DNA of 64,000 bases from Kuschelorhynchus macadamiae (GCA_030620095.1 JAUTXW010000938.1:310001-374000), one strand, 5' to 3'. Positions 12,190 through 25,225 are shown, counted from the stretch's first letter. Numbers and translations: made by a program. The notes: generated by a model from the sequence alone, not told the origin.

Positions 12190-12870
12190 AAAAAAACATT
12201 TAAAAAAAGTTGAAATTTCAACTTGGTTTTTAGGGGACTGTTCGACCTCTTTAGAAAACCACTATATAAAAAAAAGAACTGATTTTATTTCCTTTTATTA
12301 GTAATTTTTTACACTGAGATTTTGAATTTTGTACAACAATTTTACTAGTTTATTCCTATATCACATATATCTTTTGAGCAAAATTTGAAGTCAATTGAAA
12401 TAAGGAGATTTTTTACGCTGATTTTTTAAATATTTTGTCCTGAATTCATATCAAAATTATACCAGTTTATCTCTATATTACAACTTACTCTTACGCAAAA
12501 TATAAAATCAATCAAATAAACAGTTTTTTAGACTGATTTTTTTATTAATTTTGTTTACCCAACTTGGATTTCTATTAGTTTATTTCCATATTACACTTGA
12601 TTTTTGCGACAAATTTAAAGTAAACTGAATAAGTTGTGTATTAGTAATATTTTTTTTGACATTTCACAAGGCCGCCATTTTGTTCAGCCATATTGGCCAA
12701 AATATTCAAAAATGTAACCATGTTTTCCCCATATCACGACTCTTAAGTTTTGACCAAAAATCAAAAGTCAATCGGATAGGTAAGCAGTTTTTAGCTATGC
12801 TGTCTACAAACAGAGTCTGTCCTACCGACCTACGGACAGACCGACGGAATTGAGAATAAATGTTTTTTTT
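12190..12870 (-). repeat. GCGG-type dispersed repeat, reverse orientation
   Basis: Reverse complements of the family words are present: GGCCGCCATTTTGTTC at about 12,670, GACAGACC-type spacers, CTACGGACAGACCGACGGAA and GAATTGAGAA before the terminal block at 12,850-12,900. Confidence 0.7.
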
Positions 12871-13164
12871 TTTCATCTAGGGATCCTAAAATGTGAAGAT
12901 TTGAAAAAAATTCAGTCTTCATGAGTTCTTCATAACTCGCAAATCCTTCATGTTAGCGTCTTGAAAAAAATATATTGTCACAAAAATGATCAGGAACAAT
13001 TTTTAACGTTCGTAAATTGACCGTAAGGGGCCGCAGTTGCTAGGGTAAATAATAAATTCCAAAAAACTCCCAGAATTAGACTACCTCTAGACCTAGATAA
13101 AAAGACCGACATTTTGGCAAAAACCGCACATCGATATTTTTATTACTCTTTAAACTATTGTCAA

Positions 13165-13840
13165 ATAAATGATTAATAACAAAGCCATCGGAGTGAAAAT
13201 AACATCAAAAGTTATGTTTTTTGTATTACAGTAATTTCGGACTTTGTAGGTAACTAGATAACAAAGAAAACTAAAAATTCTAATATTCAAAATGCTAAGG
13301 ATGCATCGATTTACACTCCAAAGAGTCAATGAAACAGCAATTTCAATTTCTGCTTTTGATATACCGTTTATGGAAATGTATTCATTATAACGATTTAGCA
13401 GAACCGTTAGAAGTCGTGATCATCGCTACTAGAATGAACATGATGTATCATGATGATGGTTGTCCTACTCGTTTTAATAATGTAGTTCAGAAATATCTCA
13501 ACCGGCATCGTTGTATTGAATTTCCTTGGTAGGCTAGGTTTCCTGATTTAACTTGGTTGGACTTTTATTATTTATGAGGAGTGATCAAAAGTTTGGTTTA
13601 GAAAAATCGACCAACCTAAGAAAACATCATTGAGAGAATCAAAATTCACATAGATTATATCAAAGGCACAAATTGAAACTGCTGTTTCATTGACTCTAAA
13701 GGGTAAATCAATGCATCCTAAATAATAGAAACCATTTTGAAGAATTACAATTTTTGGTTTTTTTTGTACTCTAGTTACTTATAAACAACGGTTTTTGTTG
13801 TTTACTTGTGTATCCGCGTAACTTTTACTGTTATGTTGTT
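13165..13840 (+). mobile_element. Mariner/IS630-type deletion derivative with long inverted repeats
   Basis: Arms at about 13,165-13,358 and 13,657-13,840 are inverted copies (for example AGAGTCAATGAAACAGCA against TGCTGTTTCATTGACTCT, with TAACTAG and AAAAATT blocks further out). The roughly 300 bp between them keep a transposase remnant. A mariner-like element of about 0.7 kb that lost its N-terminal half fits best. Confidence 0.6.
13420..13640 (+). pseudogene. Mariner-type transposase remnant (second and third catalytic Asp region)
   Basis: Reads MYHDDGCPTRFNNVVQKYLN, then a stop, then ARFPDLTWLDFYYL, a stop and GVIKSLV. This parallels the QQDGAPxH...WPPRSPDLTPLDFFLWG block of the DUF4817-plus-DDE_3 mariner group. 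Two nonsense codons, one of them at the position of the usual Trp in FLWG, mark it as dead. Confidence 0.6.
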
Positions 13841-13849
13841 GTTGCTTTG

Positions 13850-16020
13850 ACTCGTTGGTCTCTAAACACACTCCAAACGTCGGTGCTGACAGAATTTGGA
13901 CCGGCTCCAAGTCCAGAAAAAGTGTAAAGGGATGAACGCTAATAGTAACAAATAATATGGCATTATTGGTAATTGTAAATAACTTAATTAAACTCTACAT
14001 AATAATCTGCCAGTATTCAAAAATAATATTGGGTTTATAATATGTTCGACCAAACCTATATTCCTTATACCGTTTTTGCGAAAATATCAGAGTAACTCAA
14101 AAATGCATCGACTTACTTTTCAAGGTCTTATTTATCGACGAAGAAAAAATGTTCCGCTTAATTTTTTTTCGTGAAGATTGTTGAAAAATTAGAATTTTTT
14201 TTTATACAGTGACCGGCAAAGAGTTTGCAACAAATGGGAACTTTTATTATTATTGATTTCTCAGAAAATTTTATTCTTGATAAAAGTTGGTGCTTAAAGA
14301 AAAACTAATTTCGACTGCGTCAATTCTCAAGTCAGATATACAGGGTGTTCAACAAATTAGACTTGAAAATTCGTAAAATTAAAAATATTTCATGCAAGTT
14401 GCTCTTAGCCACTTTTGTTATAATATTTTTTTTCAAGAAGCTAACGCGAAAGACTTGCGAGGTATAGACAGTGAATGCCCTTATTATTCCTACATAATAT
14501 TTATAATATAATTTAAAACGAAGATTAAATAATGTAATTAAAGCGCTGCAGTAGTACAGGCGGAAAGCCAGCGCACAGGGCGCCTTCTATGTAAAACAAT
14601 ATTCCATAAGTGAAGTGGAAATGTTTTGTATAAGATTAAAAGTTTAAAGTTCCCATGAAAAGTACATTTTTTAAAATAAAAATGAAATTTCTATTTGCCT
14701 TAAATTTTGCTACTACTACCCTTCAAAAGATCTGGATATCCCTTTGTCCTTAACTCATCTTAAAGGTAAATTGGGAAATATCTCTTAAGATGAATAAAAC
14801 GGCAACGTTGCATATTTGTAAGCCCTAAGTTTTTAGTGATTTGGCCTTTCGGAGTTCAAAATATGTAGAATTTTATATAGAATAAAAATGAATTAATACC
14901 GAGACAATTCTATTTAAAAAATAAAATAACCCAACCTATATGTTAACATACATGTTTGCAAAAACTAGAATGTCTGCGTTTTTATTTTATTTATTTTCTT
15001 AAAAACAATTGAATTAAGGCATATTTTGTATAATATAAAATATGTTTAGAACTCATCGCAAAATCCGAAAATGCAGAAAAAATATACAGGGTGTGCCATT
15101 TTAAAAATAATATTTTTTCAATTAACCATTATTTCATAGGTGGACAAAAACCAGATTAGCTGCCTTATATGTCAGTGTTTCTATTTCTTTCATATCTTCA
15201 AAAATCAAAAAATGGTTAAGTAACATTGTAAATGATCCACTTGTACACTGTTGATAACAAATGTTTTTCGCAAATTAAAATCGATTTATTATGATTGCTC
15301 TCTTTCTCTCTTTGTTTCTACATGAAATTTAGGGCACACCGGCTGCTTCAACAAGAATACTATTAACATTAATATCTCCTAAAAGTACTGCAATAGAGTT
15401 GGATTTATTTAATGTGTTTGCACATCTTACAAATCTCTGAAATAAATGTGTTAGGCATTTAAGTTAGCTGCAAAATTTCACTATTGTTTAGTTAACTTGA
15501 GTTAAGAGTGTGCTTCTTCAGTTACGCAGAACTTATAAAATTCAAGTCAGGTATTATGCAACGTTCAATGGTAATTGAATTACAATCAGCCTTGTTGATT
15601 TTTCCGATAAAATTCCGCAGTAAAACTGCATTTCGATTCGATCGAATATAACCACGTTAATACGGTGGAAGTCTGAACTATTCGTCCTTATCCTTTGAAT
15701 ATTAACGAATAAATACAACAATCTAAAAGGAAAAATTGAGCACGAAATTCGTTTGCAAGTATTTTATAATTCTTACATTTTACATCTTAGATAGAATAAG
15801 CACAAGTTATACAATTAGGTAATACGTATTTTCTATTTCTGCTAGAAAGGCAACGTATGAATGTTTTGGTAAATCTTGGCAGATGTAACACTCAATAGTA
15901 AGTCAGATTTAACGTCATCTTTCAAAATTGCTCAATAATGCTCTCCCCAATTATCAGATTTGTCTTTTCTCTTTTAATTAACACGCAAAATCCCACCATA
16001 GTCACCAACAGGAGCAAAAC
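13850..16020. other. AT-rich DNA with lone mariner-type ends and a dispersed repeat
   Basis: TATACAGGGTGTTC at about 14,338 and TATACAGGGTGTGCC at about 15,085 look like solitary mariner-type termini (TA plus CAGGGTG). 14,757-14,820 (AAATTGGGAAATATCTCTTAAG...GGCAACGTTG) recurs at 34,535-34,600. No gene is supported. Confidence 0.45.
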
Positions 16021-16021
16021 C

Positions 16022-16075
16022 ACCATTTGTTATATATATATATATGTTATTATATATATGTATACAGTGTGTCCA
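16022..16075. repeat. Short TA-rich tract ending in a mariner-type terminus
   Basis: (TA)n broken by single bases and followed by TATACAGTGTGTCC, a variant of the CAGGGTGTCC terminus. Confidence 0.5.
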
Positions 16076-16365
16076 AGATAAAGAGTGGATAACATTGTTA
16101 GATTGGAAACCATGCTACAGCTTGGGTTAAATTAGAGAAAAGTTGCTCAATTTAGTTTCCAAATCAATGCCGTTTACAAACCTAAAAAATTCCAAACCGT
16201 TCCGAAGAAATCCGACAAAAACCGAAGAGGTGCATTTTTGTTTTTATTTTTTTACAGCCCTATTTTTAAAGTTGGATCAAATTTGAAAACACATTCTTAT
16301 AGCAGTTTTTTCTCGCCTACAAGATGCCACTGTCACAATTTTTGTCTGAGTCTCCTGTCAACCAT

Positions 16366-16515
16366 CATCAACTTTGTTTTTTCTACGGCCGCCATATTGG
16401 ATTTTTACATTTTTAAAATGACCATTTGAGTCCCATTTCAACGATGTGTCACTTCATCAACTTTATTTTTCCTACGGCCGCCATATTGATTTTTTTAATT
16501 TTTCAAATGCTGCCT
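16366..16515 (+). repeat. 89-bp tandem repeat, about 1.6 copies, each with CGGCCGCCATATTG
   Basis: CATCAACTTT followed by TTTTTCTACGGCCGCCATAT starts at 16,366 and again at 16,455. Confidence 0.7.
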
Positions 16516-16525
16516 TATTTACGAA

Positions 16526-16793
<268 letters not shown>

Positions 16794-16919
16794 CACAAAA
16801 TTTTCGGCAAGTTTTTTCTTCCTGACACTGGTATACCACTCACAAAAGGTTCTTTGAAATCTACCCGGTCGCAGTGACAAATTCTAAACTTATAAGGTGT
16901 GTAAAACAAAATGCGCAGT

Positions 16920-17330
16920 TGATTTTGGGAACTCAATTTGTACATTTAAATATCTAATTTAATTCGTTAGATTTTTATCAAAAGAACCATTATGTAAATT
17001 TCTAAAAATCTTTCCAATATGTGAGTTCTTTCTGGATAATCATTTTTCAATCTCGCCCTTTGAGTGTTGCTATGACATAAAAAGCAACATGTCGTACTTC
17101 TCTTCAAAAGAAAACTTTGTAAACATTTTTTAAAGCAAACAAAAACTAATAAATAACAATAAAAAATGCAATAATTTAAAAATCACAAAATGGAAATGTG
17201 CGGTGTTGATTTTGATATTAGGCTAGATTTTTTTTAAAATCGATTGGATGTTACAAAGATCTCAGACCTCAATCAGTATTGTATAGTGCACCATCAGGTT
17301 TTTTATTTGAACACCTTCATTTTATTTATT
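16920..17330 (+). repeat. Direct repeat, copy 1 (partner 17,965-18,120)
   Basis: AAATATCTAATTTAATTCG and CAGTATTG-TATAGTGCACCATCAGG occur in the same order in both places. Copy 1 has about 250 extra bases between them. Confidence 0.6.
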
Positions 17331-17720
17331 CTTTTTTGTCTGAGTATTAGAGTAGTTAAGTTTGAAATAAAAAAGGTTTCTAGTTTTGTTTTTTAAATTG
17401 GTGGGGAGGCGTACCTAACAACATTGAAATAACAATTCGAGAAATTTGAAATGCAAAAACGACATAAGAAAAAAAAAGTTTGAGCATTTAAAAAATTAAA
17501 AAAATCAATATCGTAGGAAAAAAAATATTTCTTTGCTATCATTTTAAAAATGTAAGAAAATTCCCTGTTGGTGCGGTAAAAAGCATATAGGGGAAAGTGG
17601 AAGGTTTGGTAAACTTAATGAGCATGAAACGTGTATCAGTAAAAAATAAATTGGTCAATTCGCTGTCGCTGAATACCAGCACTGCATCATGGTTTCCAAT
17701 CTCAATGATATTAATAAACT

Positions 17721-17937
<217 letters not shown>

Positions 17938-17964
17938 ATCTTACACATCCAGAAAATGCCAAGT

Positions 17965-18120
17965 TTGGTACTGAAACCAGTACATTCAAATATCTAATTT
18001 AATTCGATAGGGCGTGATATGTGATTTAAACCTGGAAACCATACTTAAAAAACCATCTTCAGCAAAATTTAAGACATCAGTATTGGATAGTGCACCATCA
18101 GGTACTGCACTTCATTTTAT
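17965..18120 (+). repeat. Direct repeat, copy 2
   Basis: Shorter partner of 16,920-17,330. The duplication spans the TA array. Confidence 0.6.
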
Positions 18121-18129
18121 ATGAGATTA

Positions 18130-20030
18130 TTCAGATAAAATTTTTTGATCATTACCACACTTGAGATTTGGATGTATTATATTGTAATCGCCATTAGAAT
18201 TTAAATTAACTTTATTAAGGTTTACCTATAAGGGCTGCTGTCGTTCAATATTATATGGGGTGTAAAAAATCATGGTATACTATGCGTAAATTCAATCTTA
18301 TTACCTTCGTTAATCTGAATAAGACACCCGGTTCATTTTTACATCAGGAGAAAGTATATTTAATTCCCTATCAAATCGTAATAGAGTTTTCTATACCTAA
18401 ATGTTAAATAACTTGCGTTTTTTTCGTAAGTGTAGGGGTTTTAAATTATTTGTATTATTATTATTATTATTATTACCTTTTGTTATTATTATTTTTATAA
18501 TGAAGCACACCCTTGTATGTATGTAATGACTTGGTAAAACATAAAACCTATTTACCCAACAATCTGTATTAAATTTGCTTATACCAAACTTTTCTAGTTT
18601 TCCAGCAAATAAATATGTATCCGCATTATTGAAGAGCCCTGTTTACTGCAATTATACAAACGATAGACCTTATTATAAATTACAGTTTAATAGATGTTTA
18701 AATCGTACTTTATATGAAGTCATTACATACAGCGTATGTTTATTTTTTAAAAAATGTTTCATAGTTTTGGACATGAATTAGTTTACACTCTGTATATATA
18801 CTTGCGTACATAAAATAATTAATTACTCTTAGAATAAACGCCAATTTCTCAATTTCATCTTTTTTGTGAAAACAATCCGAAAAACCGAAACTCAAAAAGC
18901 CCGATCGTATTTAATCGCCCCCTCCCCAGTAAACACTTTTTTTAAGAAGCTGGCATCACTGACAGAGCTCGGAAAACTTTCGTCGGATCTTATTCAATTT
19001 ACCGCTACGCTCAGGATGAATCTGCACTTCACGAACTCCTGAAAATTTTCCTAGGGATGTCGGTAAATACACCTGGCTCAAAATAAAGACAATATTTGTT
19101 ATTCGGGAAGAACTTTATGTTATTGGTAGCATTTACCTCCAAAAGGGATGGAACAGAGAAGCGTGTTGATTAATATTGAAAAAGTATTTTTTTAATAAGA
19201 AAAGATATTCTGCTGGTCGATTACTATCTCAGTGTTACAATTTTGGTCATCCACAACAACAATAATAATAATATTAATAACCAAAATTATATTAATAATG
19301 ATAATAATAATAAGGAAACATGGTTTTTGACCTGGGACCGCGAAATTAGTTTTCACATATGATGTAGCACGTAGCCCGCTTCTGTATTAAAATATTTATG
19401 GAGCTTGATGTATATATATTTTATCGCAGGAATATGAAATGTTATAAACTTCTTCTGAATGGAAAGGAAATTCGTTTTTCGATCTCACGTACTGCCTAAT
19501 CTTTTTGTACTGAACGAATTTAAGCCCCAAAAGACTTAATAAATTGATAACTGACTGTTTCTGAGATGGATGATGGTGAGAGCTAAAATTTAAATACAAA
19601 TTTGTTTATGTCGATTTTGTGAAAACAGAATGGCTTAGGATAAAGATTCTTGGTGCGAACACATCCAGAGAACGGCACCCTAGATCATTATTTTTACAAG
19701 AAACCGGCACATACGAATATGTATTTAAATTTCACTCTCATTCTCGTGATTTATCCCAGTCGGTTAATAATTAATTAGGTTTTAGAGCTCTTTTAGTGTG
19801 TGATGCAATAATTTTCCAATGAAATAGGGAAACTGACTAAAGTTTTAAAATCTTACGGATATTGCACTGACAGTGTTCATCAAGTTTTGCAGTTTTACAT
19901 TTCATTCAGGGCTGAATCTAAAATTACAATAATTCTAAAAGATTTCCTCATAACATTCGCACAATCTTTATTACGCACAAAAAGTTTGGGCTAATATCGC
20001 CAAATGGCAATCAGAGTTCATGAAAGTCCC
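18130..20030. other. AT-rich DNA with two trinucleotide tracts, no gene recognised
   Basis: (TAT)n at 18,448-18,475 and an (AAT)-rich tract at 19,258-19,315. No protein similarity was recognised. Confidence 0.4.
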
Positions 20031-20140
20031 TTCTTTCAGTGTTTTGATCTCGTGCAGTGAAGACTCCTAAATATGCCTCGTGCAGTCTCAAGCGAAATAC
20101 CGCAAAGTAATTCCAATTTGGCACGTGTTAAACCCAAAAC
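20031..20140 (+). repeat. Dispersed terminal-type repeat (ATGCCTCGTGCAGTCTC...GCGAAATACC)
   Basis: Related to 23,440-23,530 (+) and, in reverse, to 24,100-24,190, where the sequence is better preserved and resembles a PLE-type end. Confidence 0.45.
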
Positions 20141-20269
20141 ATTGATTAACTTGGCCGTGGAAGCTATGGTATTATGTTGATAATGATATTATCAATAAAA
20201 AGAAAAAAATTAGAAGCATTTGGGCTACAAGCAACGCCCCATCCAAAATCAGAGCGCGATGAAACTTTA

Positions 20270-20780
20270 AATTGACACAAGTCTGATCAGTAGGATAAAA
20301 TACATTCTCAGGGCGAAACTATACTGTCAACTCAAATGCTGTTAATTCGGGACTCATCCCGTTGAACGCCTGTATACTTGGAATATTTACATTGACGCAA
20401 ACAAATCAGGAGAGGCTTATAAGAAGAACTTTGACACAAAACTAATGTCATCACCCCATTTAGTCTACTAACAGGATGTACTTACCTAGAAAAAAAGAGG
20501 GCAGAAATCTAACAAGCATCCAGATGTTATACGGAAATCCGATAAGAAAGTTAAACACTTACATTAGGAATTTTGCTGATGAGATTCATGCTGAAGTAGT
20601 CCGATTAGACAACAATATTCACCACTAAACCTCCGTTCCGGGCACGTTCCTGAAAGAAAAGGACCTTCCAATATGTTAGAGGCAGAAATAGGAAGGAAAA
20701 TAGCGCACTGCATGGTAGGTACTGGCGCAGAATCACACACTCGGGACATAGACAAAAGCCTCTCTAACTTACATATCGAG
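20270..20780 (+). pseudogene. LINE-like ORF fragment, part 1 (C-terminal third)
   Basis: Shifted frames show RIKYILRAKLYCQLKC, TYLEKKRAE, GNPIRKLNTYIRNFADEIHAE and VVRLDN, and then GRKIAHCM with DIDKSLSNL. The order matches the region after the RT of a retrotransposon family common in insects and other animals, whose C-terminus has a conserved RHxKV..IIHQ...WD..I.TD pattern. It is continued at 21,039-21,149 and 22,960-23,215 after interruption by (TA)n and a mariner. My recognition is of the pattern, not of a named clade. Confidence 0.5.
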
Positions 20781-20782
20781 AG

Positions 20783-21041
<259 letters not shown>

Positions 21042-21149
21042 ATACGATAGTTGGTACCAATTAGGAACTTCGAAAATTCATTATGAAACAGGCAATCGGT
21101 GACGAAAAATGGAGGATGTAGAATCGTAAATGATACATATGTTCATGTA

Positions 21150-22959
21150 TATAGGGTGGCCTATCGAACACGCACCAGAAAACATAACTGCCTATAAAAC
21201 ATTTTGTCAAAAAAAACCTTAAACTCGTCTAGCTTGGATGTCAGGGGACAACTTTTGACGCATAATTCATACCTCAAATTTTACCCTCCTAAGCGTCATC
21301 CTTTAACATTTTTTAAAAAGGAAGGGGGTCAAGTGACAGGTCTTTAAAAATATTTTTTTCTTTCTCATTGGCGCCTAGGTTTTGAAATTCGGTCAATTCA
21401 TTTAGAAACTGCGAAGCCTTAAATGTGCATTAATACATTTGTCGAAAAATGCGAAAATTAAATCGATTTTACTTAAGAACTTACCGTATCAACCATGCGA
21501 AATAAACTTTGATTTTAATATGTCCCTACAAAAAGAAATCTAAAGGACTTAAATCGGAAAACGGCGGAGGCCACTCAATTGCTCCACTTTGTCTTATCCC
21601 CGACCAGGCAACAGTTCTATTAAATAATCACGCACAATCCATGAGAAATGTGGAGGTACTCGGTTCCTTTGGAATACTATTTCTACTTTAATGTAAGCAG
21701 CGTTGTGTTCTGTGATGTAAGTTAAAGCTGGGTATTTTGAAGCAAATCTAAATTCATGTCACCTGTTAAATTTCCAGGAAGAAAAAGGCGCAACAAGGCA
21801 ATCTGCAAAAATAGCAGCCTACACATTTAATGTTTGGGGGTTTTGTGTGTGTGTACCTCGAAAAAAGGTATACTCATCCAAAAAATACACATTATATACA
21901 GATTGCACGTTCACTCATGATTTCGCAGTATTACAATCAAAGTTGTCTTCATTGAGTTTCTGCAGTAAATAAATCTGATACGGATTCAATTTGTATTTTT
22001 TCTAATATTCTCTGAACACTTGTACCAGTGATGTTCGTTGCAACAGCCAGTTGTTTTGTGCTTTGCCCAACCCTGCTAATGTCACCGCTTCATTTCCTAC
22101 CTGATTGCCTCTCCTTATTTTGAACAGAACCAATTTTGCCATCAATTCACGTACAATTTTAACCGACATGCTTATAAGCATGGTCACTAATTAGATTGCA
22201 CCGCGGTTTTATTCCCACCGTCGTTGTTTTCAAAATAAAGTCCAATTATTTCCATTCTCTCTGAAGTAATGTACAGTGTGACATAATTAAAATATTTAAC
22301 TTCCAAGTACTCAAATATAAGTCACAAAACTGACATCCAAAAACGTATGGTTCTATCTTAGTCGATTCAAAAAAAAAACTACGAACAAGCCCAAATCAGA
22401 GTCTAAAGAATAATTTCTGTGCTAGTCAGCGTGAATACGTGTAACTCTGCCAAGCACACAGTGTAAAAACATCGACGATAAGCGAGGCTCTAGAAAAAAA
22501 TGCCGGCTTTTCCGTAAAGATCAAAAGACTGGCCCAATTTACAATATTCTGTAAACTTTGCCCCAATAATCTGCAGGTATATCCGATTTTAGAATTTAAC
22601 GACAAGAAACAGTGAAATTTTCAAATTTTATTTCGTTTTAAAAAAATACATTTAATTTTTGCGTTTTTCCACAAATGTATTAATGTACTTTTAACGCTTC
22701 GTAGCTTTTAAATGAACTTACCGAATTTCAAAAACAAAGCGCTAATGTATGAAAATTCAAAAATCCTTTTCATCCTTATAATTTGACCCCCTTTTAATTT
22801 GAAAATTTTTAGGCGATGGCACCCCCCACTTAAGAAGATTAAGTTATTCAATTTGGCGGCAAAGGCGCTCCCTGACAAGTATGCTTAGAGCGTTTCAGGT
22901 TTTATGCGAGAAGATCTTTTCCTGGCAGTTATGCTTTCTGACATATTTTCGATGGACTA
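21150..22959 (-). mobile_element. Mariner/IS630-type element with inverted repeats over 300 bp, inserted in the LINE-like ORF
   Basis: The left repeat (21,152 to about 21,480, starting TAGGGTGGCCTATCGA) and right repeat (about 22,620 to 22,959) are inverted copies: ACAAATGTATTAATG, ACCGAATTTCAAAA, TTGACCCCCTT and GGCAGTTATG all match in order. The right end has lost part of the terminal GGGTGG. TA flanks both sides (21,148-21,149 and 22,958-22,959). Removing it joins a peptide frame of the host LINE, which supports the boundaries. Confidence 0.7.
21510..21890 (-). pseudogene. Mariner-type transposase remnant
   Basis: Minus-strand frames show ITEHNAAYIKVEIVFQ, RVPPHFSWIVRDYLIELLPG, and then IEWPPPFSDLSPLDFFL followed by a stop and GHIKIKVYF. 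This is the region around the second and third catalytic acids of DUF4817/DDE_3 mariners (WPPRSPDLSPLDFFLWG). The DGAPPHF motif is degraded to NRVPPHF, so the second catalytic Asp is gone. Confidence 0.6.
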
Positions 22960-23215
22960 CGGGTCTTCGGAATATGCTTGCATGATTCCAAAAGACTATG
23001 TAGACCGTCACACCAAGGTAGCAGGAATTATGCACCAAGAGATCTGCAAAAAAGAAAATCTGATAATTAGAATACAAGCTTACTATAAATACGTACCTCC
23101 ATACCTAGATGTAAAAAGAAGGAATAAAAGTATATTGGGACCCTCAGAAAATCACCGATCGCCCTTTTATTCGAAACAAACCGGACGTAATATCTTTAGA
23201 TGAAAATTGGAGGTA
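22960..23215 (+). pseudogene. LINE-like ORF fragment, part 2 (extreme C-terminus)
   Basis: YGSSEYACMIPKDYVDRH, TKVAGIMHQEICKKENLI, YYKYVPPYLDV, and then in the next frame YWDPQKITDRPFIRNKPDV. The spacing matches the C-terminal domain RHxKVA..IHQ...YYKY.P...WD..I.TDR.I..N.PDI seen after the RT in a family of non-LTR retrotransposons. The open frame starting at 22,904 is partly mariner repeat and is not a gene. Confidence 0.55.
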
Positions 23216-23219
23216 TGCA

Positions 23220-24040
23220 AAAAATAAATAAGTACAATATTTGACTTTCGAGGTGAAAGATATATCAATTGAACTTCTAGTTATTATTTCCTCTGCCATC
23301 TGTTAGACAAGCAGTTCTCAATGATCTTGAGCCTATCTTAGCATAATGAGAATTTGTTCAATTTATTAAAATTTAAAATTCTAATAAATTTGAATAAAAA
23401 CTAGCGGGGACAGCCTAAAAGGCCTGTTGTGTTCATAATTCATTCAAAGTTCTAATCTCGTGGAACAAAGAACCCTGAATATGACTTGTGCAATCAAATG
23501 TAAAACGCTCAAAAGTAATTCTACTTTTAAACGGTATTATCCCAAGTAAGAATCGTGATGTTTTTATTTTTGGTGGCTGTCTAACTAAATAAACAAGATA
23601 AGTTTCAGTCTATGTGACTAAACAAATTAAATATTTTTAAAATTTTAAATGGAGGGCAAAACAGACCAACGAGTAATTTTGACAGTGTTATGTCATGGAA
23701 CTCCCAACTGTTTTGTATTACACCGATTAAACTATCTGCAGAAATAAAATAAAAAACTCTTAGAGTCGACTTGGCACATTGTTTTCCCGATGAAAATGTT
23801 TTCTCGACGAAAACTGTCACCGATGGCCCGATAATAAAAAGTTGTTCCTGTTTGCGTTTTGTTACGGTTTCACCTATTTGGTGAATGTTGTGTGCCTTTC
23901 TTAAGAGATTTATTATTTTCCTGTTTTTGCTCAGGGGACTGAAATTTAAAGGATATTATAGCAATGATAGAGCAACAAAAATTATTTCATATAATAATAC
24001 TTACTTTATTACCGAAAAGAGGAATCCGTAATTTTTGTTT
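23220..24040. other. AT-rich DNA with one dispersed repeat copy (23,440-23,530)
   Basis: The copy carries CTTGTGCAATCAAATG and AAAACGCTC-like text, related to 24,100-24,190 reversed. Nothing else was recognised. Confidence 0.4.
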
Positions 24041-24099
24041 TTACTTCCTTCGTAAGGGGAAAATATTGTAATCATGTAAAAATAATCATCTGAGATTAA

Positions 24100-24190
24100 G
24101 AAATCATGATTCTTGGAATTAGACCATGTCAAAATGGAATCACTTTCGAACGTTTCGCCTTAGATTGCACAAGGCATCTTCAGGGATCTT
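24100..24190 (-). repeat. PLE-type terminal segment with hammerhead-like core
   Basis: On the minus strand CCTGAAGATGCCTT, then GTGCAATCT, then AAGGCGAAACGTTCG. This has the form CTGANGA, one spare base, a GCCTT/AAGGC stem, then GAAAC. It is the layout of the hammerhead-like block found in PLE terminal repeats. A convincing cleavage triplet is not visible. Confidence 0.45.
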
Positions 24191-24254
24191 TATTTGACGT
24201 GATCGGGACACTGATTTCAGTTGATTTCTTAATCAACTACAGCTGTAAAAGATT

Positions 24255-24770
24255 TTGTTCTATGTTGCCCTACGAGATATTTGCAGATCTTTACGTTTTA
24301 GGGTCCCTGGACCTCAAAAAGCATGATCTTCTATTTTCGCCAGTCTGTCGTTTTCTCTGTACTACTTATCCGATTGACGTCAAATTTTGGTTAAAAGTCC
24401 AGGGTTACATGGTGATGAAATGGTTTACATATAATTTATATTTTGGTAAAAATCCAATATAGCGTAAAAATTAAAAAGAGTCATTATTAAGAGACTACTT
24501 AGAAGTGGAAAAATTTGGGCAAAAATAAAGTCTGATGTAAGAAAAACCTGGTAAAATTTTTGTATAAACCCATTATTCCGGAACAAAATTGCAGCCTAAT
24601 AAAATGTTTAAGACTGCAGTACCAAAAAACTATTTATCCAATTAAATTTTGCGCAAAAATCATGTGTTGTGTAATTTTTTAGTGCGAATCCTATATGGCA
24701 AAATAAACTGGCGGCCTACTAAAATATTTAAATATTCGGTAAAATTTCGATTCCTGAAATAAAACCTATC
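24255..24770 (+). repeat. GCGG-type dispersed repeat fragment
   Basis: Contains the head block (TTTACGTTTTAGGGTCCCTGG), a GTCTGTCG tract and degraded GGAACAAAATTGCAGCC modules. Confidence 0.65.
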
Positions 24771-25225
24771 TTTTTAAAGAGGATAATAATAAAAGACATA
24801 ATTTATTTTTTATAGACGCAATAATGTTATGTAAAATAAATAAATAATAATAAACTTAAAAAAATTGATATAAATTACAGTTTATAGGATTATTTGGCAA
24901 AGTAATTACTAAATAATTATATGCGTATATGGACTGTTTATTGTAAGTAGTGGAATTCTGTAGAAGGAAAGTTGTCAGTAAAGGCTTCTTTTTAAGGAGG
25001 ATAATGATAAAAGACACAATTTATTTTTTGTAGACTTCGCAAATAATGTTATGTAAACTAAATAAATAATAATAGAATAAAATCTAGAAAAGAAATTAAT
25101 ATAAATTACAGTTTATAGGATTATTTAGTAAAATAATTACTAAATAATTATATTCGTATATGGACCATTTATTGTAAGTAGTGGAATTCTGTAAGAGGAA
25201 AGTTGTCGGTAAAGGCGAACTTACC
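24771..25225 (+). repeat. Tandem pair of a unit of about 225 bp
   Basis: Each unit starts near TTTTTAA-GAGGATAAT and ends with GTGGAATTCTGTAGAAGGAAA-like text. Unit 1 is about 24,771-24,996 and unit 2 about 24,997-25,225, visually close to 90 percent identical. They follow the GCGG-type repeat directly and probably form its 3' part. Confidence 0.75.

Noticed and set aside
22904..22958. N-terminal part of the ORF starting MREDLFLAVML
   Set aside because: It lies in the mariner inverted repeat; only the part from 22,960 belongs to the LINE-like protein.
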